DNA of 64,000 bases. Origin: Sipunculus nudus. Lineage: Eukaryota; Annelida; Sipuncula; Golfingiida; Sipunculidae. Below, piece after piece: positions 55,866 through 64,000 of the stretch. The position numbers and the translations under genes are program-made. The stretch is taken from assembly GCA_026874595.1 (NCBI GenBank), contig CM049320.1, positions 48,122,714-48,186,713 on the forward strand, read 5' to 3'. Under the pieces are notes generated by a model, which did no database searches, was not told the DNA's origin, and worked only from the letters and a program-made list of their open reading frames with translations. Every line of letters begins with the position of its first letter. Within the stretch, counting starts at the first letter, position 1.

Positions 55866-57780
55866 CCACAAACTGGTCCACGGTAACAGCTCACGGTGAT
55901 GCTTACATCTTCGAGTAGCACCAAACTGCCACATTGGCTGAATCCGTCCGAGTATCACTAAAACCAGAGGTTTCAAACTTGTGAGCTAAGATATATCAAC
56001 CTCCACATGACCGCCCACATCAATGAAAGCAGCTAGTTTTCCGACTGCACAGTGAAGTGACTAACTTAAGGTTCCTCTTGTTCCGTTTGACAACGTCTTT
56101 CATCGTCTTCTTTCTCTCGGCGAAGGAGACCCTCTTCCTTGCAATACCAGCTGGGCACTATAACCTTCCGGCCAGTTGATCTAATCGGACCTCTGGTGAC
56201 TGGGCCCACTTTATTTAGCCTGTTGGTTAGCTAGTTTACCCAGCTGGTTCTGCGGATTTTCTGATCTTGACCGTGCAATTTAATAACTGAGTGGTTCATC
56301 AATGTGTCTCAGTGTCAGCATCAGCTGAAGAGTGATGATAACTTTCTACCAAACCCTTTGTTGATAAACAACGAATTACAGTGCGAAAATTCACGCGGAG
56401 TGCACAGTAATTTTTTCCGGTAAGATATATATACATATACAATTACTTACTTTTGAAAGCCTGCCGCCACTAGATTTTCATATTGAACTAGAGGACATCA
56501 GCCGTGTAGCTTCACCTTTGAGAATTTTGCGCGATGGACAAAGGTGTTAATGCATAAACTGTTAGATCATATCCACGCACAATAACAAATCAGCCATGCA
56601 TTCAATTGAGTGTATATCCTTTTACTGCCAGATGGCGTCACGGTGAGCGTGGGCCGAAAATTATTGTTTCACGGAAAAAACAGGGGTTTATCTCAGACAG
56701 ACCTGTCTAAACACATTCGCAAGACACACAATTGCATGTTTATTTGTACTCGATGAACGTGCAATTAAAGTACCTATGCGCTTGATGAAAATACCTCTAA
56801 AATGGAGTGCATCTCATTTTTCTAAATTAACAGAAAGTTTTATAAATCTTCTTCTCGGTGAATAAATGTGGTAGAATTCATGTCCGATATAGACAGCAGT
56901 ATAAATTAAGCAACTATCTAAGACCATCGTCTGTACTAAAAGCTACTGAAATGAGTAGATTTCTTGTGGGTTTAAAGAGAATATAATTCTATATTGACTG
57001 AAATGACTGCTGAGATTTCACAAATAATGTAAGTTACACAAGTATTGTAAGACACATTCCATTACTTTTATCATTCTCCAACATGAGATCTGTCCATGAA
57101 GTTCCAGGATAGATCTCATTCACACATTTGTGCGCACTGCACGCTTTTACTCCGAAATCGAGCCATTTCGTCTGGTTATATGTAATTACAATCATTAAGA
57201 CAATTGGGCAAATATAGGACATACAATAACAACATTAATGTAACGATTATAAAGAATATGATTGTCTGTTTGTATTTGAATTGTTGTAAAACTCGGAGGA
57301 CTACATTGCGGCGTGAAATCGGTGACGAGGCGGTGTAAATGTATACAAATGTAGCACGTGCCACCCGGTTTAAACACGTTTGGAAAAACCGCGTGACGCC
57401 TGGTTCCCACTCGGAACACTTCGCCTCATCTTCGGGTGCTCTCGGGAGAATACGAATTCGGCCTAGGTGTTCCGACTGGTCCGTGCCCATGTGGTCCCTC
57501 ATGTTTTTTACAGTGGTTGCCCCGAAGTAGCGTCTCGTGTGCATAAGCATTTGCAGAGTCCTATTATTGCCTCAACAGATCTTAACCCTGTGCGGAGGTT
57601 GTACTTAAAGATGTTCAATGTCCCAATTAACTGGCTGGTTGACATAGTTGTCATGCAGAACTACACTTTTAGAACAATTAATTCAAAAGTGTTGATAGCA
57701 AGACTCGTATACTAGTTATAATTGTAGATTGTGGCAGCTAACTGAAATTACATATATCTATGCAGATGAATATATTTGCA
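55866..57780. other. Unassigned intergenic stretch
   Basis: No gene recognised. 56050-56260 and 57280-57560 are GC-richer. The latter holds overlapping frames on both strands (57176-57550 -, 124 codons; 57339-57530 +, with K-N-R-V-T-P-G-S-H-S-E-H-F), without convincing homology. Confidence 0.45.
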
Positions 57781-57794
57781 ACGTTAAGGAACTA

Positions 57795-59200
57795 ATGACC
57801 CATGGGCCATGACGCTCAGCGGACTTTGATTTACAGGTGATGCATGTATTAATTATTGATATTGGTGGTGAAGAAATTTTTTTTAGGAAACTTGAGCAAT
57901 TAACTTGACATTCAGAGTGCTCACAACCACGTTTTTAGTTATAAAATAGATAAAAGTGACCTTATTTAAGGTTTTCCAGAAGATCTTACCAGGAACTCCC
58001 AAGATGCTAAGTTAGAAGTTGCAACGAAAGTGTTACGACTTGTGTCTATCTTTGTGCTCAAAATTAAAATTTCTGCTCTAGCTGACAGAATATAGGTTAC
58101 AGTGACCTATTTTCAGGATTCAAAGGAGACTTGCCAAGGACCTTCCTGGATGCTATATTAGGAAGTTCTAGGTTGAACAGTAAAGTTTTGCCCTGCTTCA
58201 CTCTCTGGGTGCTCGTAATTACACTTATGGCTAGTCGCTTGCTGAATATATATAGGTCACCGTGATCTAGTTTCACATTTCCAAGAAAATTTGCTCAGAA
58301 CCTCTTTTGATTTCATGTTAAGTTAGAAGATTCTAGGCCTAACGATTACAAGTTGTACCTGTCTGACTGTACAGCTAACCGGATATGGGTCACCTTGTTT
58401 CAGCTTTCCATGGAGATTGATCCAGAACCTACATCGATGTTGCGTTAGAAGACTCATAGCATATGGATAGAATTTGTGCACTGTCTGTCTTGGTGCTCAA
58501 TATCATGTGTTTGGTCTGTAGCTTGCAGAATATAGGTCACTGTGACCTAATTCCAGGTGTCCAATAAGAATTGCCCAGGATCTCTCTGACTGTTGAATAA
58601 AAGATTCTAGAGCTAACAGATACAATTGTGCTCTGTCTGAATGCCTGCATGCTCAAATTTGTTTTTGGCCGATAACTCGCAGAATATGGGTCACCATGAC
58701 ATAGATTCAGGTTTCTGAGGAGATTTTGTTAGAACATACATGGATGTTGTGTTAGAAAATTCTACGGCTTGTGCACTGTTTGACTAAGTGCTCAAAATCA
58801 CGTTTTTGCCAGTCGCTCGCAGAATATAGGTCATCATGACCTAGTTTTAGATTTCCAAGAAATTTGCCCCGAACTTCCTTGGATATTGCGTTAGAAGATT
58901 TTAGGTAAGACGCATACAATTTGAACGTATCTGACTTTCAAGGCGAACAACTCGTGCTTTTACCTATAGCTCGAAAAATATAGGTCACGGAGACCTATTT
59001 TAAAGTTTTCAAGGACATTTTACCTAAGACCTCCCTAAATGTTACATTAGAAGATTTTAGGCCAAATGGGTTCAATTTGTGCCCCGTCTGGACTGTCTTG
59101 GGACTCAAAAAAATGTTTTCGGCCCTTAATATAGGTTATCATGACGTAATTGCAGGTTACAAAGGAGATTAGGACCCCCTGGATGTATAATAAAAAGTTT
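57795..59200 (-). repeat. Old copy of the dispersed 'ggtcac' repeat family
   Basis: Starts gacccatgggccatgacgct-cagcggac, the reverse complement of the end of the 2.45-kb repeat. It continues with 7-8 diverged ~140-bp modules, each with gaatataggtcac(c/t)gtgacct and 'ttagaagattctaggc'. No coding. Confidence 0.7.
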
Positions 59201-60275
59201 TTAGGTCATATGGTTACGGTTTGTGCCATGTTAACGTCCAGATGGTTTCAAAAATAGAGAAAAAAAATGGGTAAGATCAGGAAAAAATAAAGATGGCACC
59301 ACCAGTCTCCAGGAACTGATGGAACTGTCCATGATCAATATACATTGCGCAATCATGACAATGATTGCATTATTATTCAGATACTGGAGTTTTTATATAA
59401 AATACTAAATTGCTTTGGGGGTACTTTCGAAGTACAGAAATGATTAAGGTTTGCCTAGTTTAAAGATCAAATAATTAAGCCACCATTCACACATTCATTT
59501 TCACATATAACAATGCGTCTCCGACTGTTATGAAGAAAAACTGCTGAATCGATTATTTTCATATTTTTTCCAACAGAAGTTTGTGATCATGGAGTTAATC
59601 TTTCTTATTTTTATTTTCTCATGCCCGCAGTGCCCCCCCCCCCTTTTTTTTTTTTTTTTGCTTACACTACATTAATTTCCAAGTGCGAAGCACAGACACA
59701 CAAACGTACATGAAGTCACATAAAATTGTGTATGAATTAAATATGAGGCAGGTACAGGCACAACCTGATACATGCAGTCACGTCAATCAAAATTTGTAAT
59801 TACTGGACAAACATTGAATGCCGGCATGGTGATCATTATATAAAGCAACGAATGCAGCATGTGCTCTCCGTGAATTACCGCACGTTCTCAGTGAGCGTGT
59901 TGTTAAATAATACAGAGGAAGGTAAGTGTTCAATCAAGGAGTGACTTTTTCTTGAAGGATCAGATGCAGATAACAAGCAGGCAGAAATAAACCGGGTGTT
60001 GTCGGAAAGTGCAAAAAAGTGAATATTCAATAAAGTCTGTTATGGATTCCTCCGTTAGGAGGCACCATAATTAATATACGATGAAGTCAAACGCACCCTT
60101 TTTTCTTTGAAGAAACTTATGATGACCTCCTAAAATAATACCATGCTTTTAGCATGACTAATTATAGTTTGTTACATTGTTATGAAACTTGGTGGTTTGA
60201 ATTTATTTCTATGTCTGAGAATGATGACATTGGTATATCCTTTAGCTGGTAGACAGAAAGATCAAACTTCTTATC
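59201..60275. other. Intergenic sequence downstream of the sulfotransferase gene
   Basis: C- and T-runs at 59634-59659; otherwise no feature. A tttatt at 60202-60207 would be an AATAAA signal for the - strand gene. Confidence 0.5.
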
Positions 60276-60277
60276 AG

Positions 60278-60475
60278 GCCGGTTTACAGCCAGTTAAATG
60301 TCCGGTTATTCTGTATGGACAGGTATTGTGACGGGTTTACATCCAGTTAAATGTCCGGTTATTCTGTATGGACAGGTATTGTGACGGGTTTACAGCCAGT
60401 TAAATGTCCGGTTATTCTGCATGTATGGACAGGTATTGTGACGCGTTTACAGCCAGTTAAATGTCCGGTTAACAA
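60278..60475 (-). repeat. ~53-60-bp repeat copying the 3' end of the sulfotransferase coding sequence
   Basis: Three extra copies of a block that includes (on the - strand) the last codons R-T-F-N-W-L and the TAA stop. The plus-strand phrase ttacagccagttaaatgtcc-ggtta is seen near 60284, 60330 (ttacatcc variant), 60389 and in the gene at 60448. Spacer ttctgtatggacaggtattg-tgacgg lies between units. Confidence 0.9.
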
Positions 60476-61451
60476 GCTGGAAGAATTTCTGGTTATAAGG
60501 CCGGAAAAACTGCTTCAGTTTTCGCATGGTATCCTCACTCACCTCTACATGTTTTCTTCCTTTGTTCGGCGGCATGCACTCTGTGACACCGCTTTTCCTA
60601 TAGCAATAAAACCCACGAGCCTCGTTGTAAAATATCAGTTTTGAGTTCAGTTTATGGGATAGTCCCAAAAACCTCTCAGCTTTGCCCAACTCTGTCAGAG
60701 GATCTTTAACAAAAATGTCAGAATCCAGGAGGAGTATGTTTTTTAGAGGGAACAACGGCAAAAATCTCAACAGACAATTGTAATACAGACTTTTTCGTAC
60801 TATAGGAGACTCTGGGTCAATTCCTCTGGATCTGTTTTGATAGAATATAACATCTTCCAAGGTTACATTGCTCCAAAGAGGAAACAATTCCAGGTTCCTT
60901 GTAAAATGTGAAATTGTCCGCAACACCGGGTCCCGCAGAATCAGGATTAGTTTCATGTTCCTATTGACGTTGTATATCCGCTCGGGTACTTCCGGGTCGT
61001 AAGCTCCGAACCCTCCCGGTTTACCGATTGTAATCTGGCCAGGTTTGGACAGCGGCATGTGAGCCCTGTACCACTCGATGCCCTTCTGGTATGATCCCAC
61101 AAAGAAGATCGGCGAGCTGACAGGGGGGATGACTATGTCAGGATGGACTCCCAGGAATATGTGTAGTGTGGTCGTACCGCTCTTCATGGCCCCCAGAATG
61201 TGCGCGTCAGGCAGGCGTCTCTTCACCTCTTCCGGCCGGTATAACTTGAGCTTACCCTCACTACCTGCGCCAGGCATTTCCTGTTCTGTTTCCGTCGCCT
61301 TCCACACTACTGTCTCTGTCTCGATTAGGTGCTCCTGGTCCACTAGTCTTTTTAATAAAACAGAGTCCACCCAAGACCGCAGTACTCTGTTTGTCAAAAT
61401 TATAACAACCATCACGGAGAATATCAGGATACATTTCAAGTATCTGCTCAT
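60447..61451 (-). CDS. Heparan-sulfate-type sulfotransferase (HS3ST/NDST-like), single exon
   Basis: 334-residue type II Golgi membrane protein: short N-terminus, membrane segment at about residues 7-20, stem, then sulfotransferase domain. The PAPS 5'-phosphosulfate loop is G-A-M-K-S-G-T-T-T-L (87-96, Lys90), followed by H-P-D-I. The 3'-phosphate site is R-D-P-V-L-R-T-I-S-H (173-182). The C-terminal part has the Cys283-Cys292 pair and K-G-R-K-H (297-301), typical of HS 3-O-sulfotransferases and the NDST sulfotransferase domain. Where these enzymes usually have E-V/I-x-F-F, this one reads S-S-P-I-F-F (112-117), so the catalytic Glu position seems changed. Sequons at N-V-T, N-R-S and N-R-T. The start Met is the first in frame and immediately precedes the anchor. 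Substrate is inferred from family only. Confidence 0.9.
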   Translation of the reverse strand: MSRYLKCILIFSVMVVIILTNRVLRSWVDSVLLKRLVDQEHLIETETVVWKATETEQEMPGAGSEGKLKLYRPEEVKRRLPDAHILGAMKSGTTTLHIFLGVHPDIVIPPVSSPIFFVGSYQKGIEWYRAHMPLSKPGQITIGKPGGFGAYDPEVPERIYNVNRNMKLILILRDPVLRTISHFTRNLELFPLWSNVTLEDVIFYQNRSRGIDPESPIVRKSLYYNCLLRFLPLFPLKNILLLDSDIFVKDPLTELGKAERFLGLSHKLNSKLIFYNEARGFYCYRKSGVTECMPPNKGRKHVEVSEDTMRKLKQFFRPYNQKFFQLVNRTFNWL

Positions 61452-62140
61452 ACTGCTATAGTATGTGACGACCAGAGACCACTGTTAACTTGTATATAAG
61501 TTACTGGCGGTCCTAAGATACCCATATAACGTGACCCGTCTATCTTACCACCTTCACGGACAATGGATATCTTGTCTTCATTTTACCACGTCTGTGGTAT
61601 GCGTACAGGCAAAGGAACTGAATCGACTTGGGATCAGATATACATATATGTTAATAGCTAACCGTGGTGTGAAAGACGCTCATGTAAGTCCTGGATATGC
61701 AGCCTGATCACAGTACTGGATACTTGTGCATCCATATATTCATCAATCAAGTTGATAAACAGCAACGTATCAGCACAGCATGAAAGTTCTCCCGCTGATA
61801 AGCGGAATATAGTCACATTTCACAGGTTTAGCATTTCCTTGAAGAATGGTCACGTTTACATATCTTGCATGTTACCGTTTTTTATTATGGGCAAGATATA
61901 CCATTTGTGTAACAATCATTTTCACTCCAAGCAAGAGTGTCAGAAAATAGAAATAAAAGATAACATGAATGGTCATATATCAACATAAGCTGGAGTAACG
62001 TTATGTTACTTACAAATAAACATACACATATAAAGGTTCTGAATAAAAATTCATCAACAAGGTCTAAATGCAGTGTAGCGAACTAGTGTATTTATAGCCG
62101 GGTATACAAGCCTAGTAGAGACGGGGTCCGGCGCTCGAGA
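61452..62140. other. Upstream flank of the sulfotransferase gene
   Basis: A TATA-like aacttatatacaag (- strand, 61489-61502) lies about 40 bp before the ATG. Its spacing is short for a core promoter, so it is only a possibility. No other feature. Confidence 0.35.
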
Positions 62141-62459
62141 AGACTTCAGAACCTAGATAAAGGGAGAGGCAAGTAAGAATTCCCAAAGGGCGGGCATGCA
62201 GTGTTGTGGGGTTGATGCGGCGGCCGTGCGTCAGGCAGCCACCTACGAGCTCCGTACGGGCACCGTACAGTAGACGTAGGGATGTCGTAGGATGCCCGTG
62301 CGCTTTTTAACGCCCACTCGGCTACCCAAGAGACGTACGGTGTCGTAAGGGGTCTTTGTGGCTTCCGCAAGGTTAGCTTGCTGCGTACGCAGGTTAGCTC
62401 ACGTGACCGTGCGAAGGCCGTAGGAATGAGGAAGACGCTTTGCCGTTCCCGCGTGTAGG

Positions 62460-62640
62460 CCGCATATGTATTCCTGCGTTTTCAAAAACTTACCGGTGAT
62501 CTACGGTGTGCGGTGACCGCAGCGGGTTGTTACCGAGGCTTAAGTATTCCTGCGGTCCCAAAAACCGCACGGTACTCTACGGTGTGCGGTGGTCGCAGCG
62601 GGTTGTGACCGAGGCTTAAGATAGCTACAGCATGTTCCGC
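62460..62640. repeat. Two-copy ~75-bp GC-rich repeat
   Basis: tctacggtgtgcggtgaccg-cagcgggttgt and tctacggtgtgcggtggtcg-cagcgggttgt, each followed by accgaggcttaag and preceded by gtattcctgcg. 62100-62480 is GC-rich with no recognised gene. Confidence 0.8.
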
Positions 62641-63540
62641 TTGACCAGGAAGGGTTATTTGTGTCTTCGTGCTACACAAGTATTTTGCCCGAACGCATTT
62701 GAACAGTTCAGTCCAACGACCGTGAGGTAAACTCTCACCGTACTCATGTAGCGCTTGCTTCCTGCTGGTCAAGCGGTACATATGGCTGAGGTCTGGGCTG
62801 GGATAGCCTCAGATAAGGTCATAAGGGCAGAACGGTATAGAAACTTATGTAAGCCTTACCTTTTAAGTTTGTTTAAAACTCTGGTTTTGCTCATATGTTC
62901 TCGCCTTAAGAATCTCCCCCCCCCCCCCCCCCGCCTAATTAGCAGATCTGTCTGACAAGAGGATTGCAACCAGGTAACGAACAAACCGGTGCCAACGTGA
63001 AAAGCCAAAAATACCACACAGTCAGTAGATAGAGTTTTCGTGAAATGCCTTGAAATATTGTATTACCTTTTATCTGGCAAAACTTATCTGAGACCAGAGC
63101 TTCCAAGCAGCTGTAATTACTTCATTCTTATAAGTAGTTTTATATATATATAATTGCAGAATGACAAATAGTTTTCACATAATGGTATCTGCCCTTGCAT
63201 ATAGCAATCACATTTTGCACGGGAACATAAAATAAAAGTAATAGCTGTAGGCATACATATATTCCTTTTTTTATCTTTGACTTCGACAAAATCATTGTGG
63301 CAAGTTTTCTGAAAATGTTACTAAAATGTTTTCCATTTTAATCATTCAAAAATATAAATAATATGATATTAAATTAACTGTGCATTTTCATAATGAAAAT
63401 GAAACGGAACTAACATTTTTCTCATCTATATGCTTAGACCTGTGTCAATCATGAGAAATATTGACCTGATATATTCATTAATCTTGTTGAGGACACTGTT
63501 ATAATGTATGAAATTTAAGTACATATTGTTACATATGCCT
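62640..63540. other. Unassigned intergenic stretch
   Basis: C-run (about 17) at 62917-62932, AT-rich after 63000. No gene recognised. Confidence 0.5.
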
Positions 63541-63549
63541 GTTTTATTG

Positions 63550-64000
63550 TAAGCTGTTGACATGTCTCTTTTATTGTGCGCTGTAGACATTCTGATTCAT
63601 GTTTGGCTCAAGCCCTGGGCGTTGTTATGCTACAGCGTTCCTTGTTCTAGCTGGCGGGGTGCTTCCAGCGTGTAAACACAGCGGTCATGCTAGTCTTGGG
63701 CTTTCTCGCCTGGCCGAGCCGGTCCACGAGGGAACCCTGACATGTAGAGACACAGCGTTCTTGTTCTAGATGTTTCCTGTAACGCGTGTATACTGTGTAT
63801 CATGTTAGGTTCTTTGGATTGATCGGGAAATGGAAAGTTCTCGGCTTGGGGTGAGAAGATATAAATAGGGGGCTGTGTTTTCGAGCCGAGAGAGAGGAGA
63901 GAAAATTTCCAGCGGACACAGAAGAGTGTATGTCAGTTTGTAGACCTTTTCGGCAGTTATAGATTTTCTTCTAAATTTGTGACGGATCTTATATAGTCTT
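63550..64000 (+). promoter_or_regulatory. TATA-box promoter region, gene or LTR
   Basis: gatataaatagggggctg at 63858-63875 is a strong TATA box, followed ~25-30 bp later by gagccgagagagaggagag. Upstream, the 18-20-bp phrase acagcgttc(c)ttgttctag occurs twice, 120 bp apart (63632-63650 and 63752-63769). The layout fits either a 5' promoter of a gene beyond the window or an LTR. No primer-binding site or second LTR is in view, so I cannot decide. Confidence 0.45.

Noticed and set aside
57339-57530. Possible THAP-type fragment (K-N-R-V-T-P-G-S-H-S-E-H-F)
   Set aside because: Lacks the C-x2-4-C start and the usual spacing; the resemblance is limited to a few residues.

Overview
The window is eukaryotic: the coding sequence is split into short exons with GT-AG introns, most of the DNA is intronic or repetitive, and it carries several metazoan transposon classes. 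The mix of CR1/L2-type retrotransposons, hAT, mariner and Helitron-like DNA, extensive minisatellites and dispersed 'ggtcaaggtcac'/'gtccgtccg' intron repeats suggests a mollusc, probably a bivalve. That species guess is an inference; no single sequence proves it.

Gene 1 (+ strand, about 1.1-41.5 kb) is the 3' part of an M13-family metallopeptidase (neprilysin / endothelin-converting-enzyme-like). I reconstructed 18 exons by splice sites and reading phase. They join into one open frame of 583 residues (586 with the other form of the first exon), ending in the family's Cys-x-x-Trp terminus. HEITH, ENIAD, NAFY, the N-Y-x-x-W motif and the catalytic His are all present. The N-terminal anchor and first ectodomain exons lie upstream of the window. 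The first two exons are homologous to each other and share the same phases. Including both, or skipping both, gives an immediate stop codon, so they look like a mutually exclusive exon pair.

The introns of this gene are packed with minisatellites, and several repeat the gene's own exon edges. A 34-bp array repeats the donor of the second alternative exon; a 76-bp array repeats the acceptor and first 18 coding bases of exon 4; a 56-bp array repeats the donor of exon 8; a 43-bp duplication repeats the acceptor of exon 16. A fifth case repeats the last codons and stop of the second gene. This recurrent seeding at exon boundaries is the most unusual pattern in the window.

The region 23.9-31.1 kb is a tandem duplication of a ~2.45 kb repeat, with a Helitron-like element inserted in one copy only, followed by a 23-bp minisatellite. 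The region ~44.2-55.5 kb is a nest of transposons. A decayed CR1-type retrotransposon on the - strand (PHD finger, SGNH esterase, endonuclease, reverse transcriptase) is interrupted by a younger + strand L2-like LINE and by two hAT-like elements. A third hAT-like element (11.4-13.5 kb), with a BED-finger transposase and an 8-bp target duplication, sits inside a minisatellite.

Gene 2 (- strand, 60447-61451) is a single-exon type II membrane sulfotransferase of the heparan sulfate 3-O-sulfotransferase/NDST type. The usual catalytic glutamate position appears substituted. The last 0.5 kb holds a TATA-box promoter on the + strand that may belong to a further gene or to an LTR.
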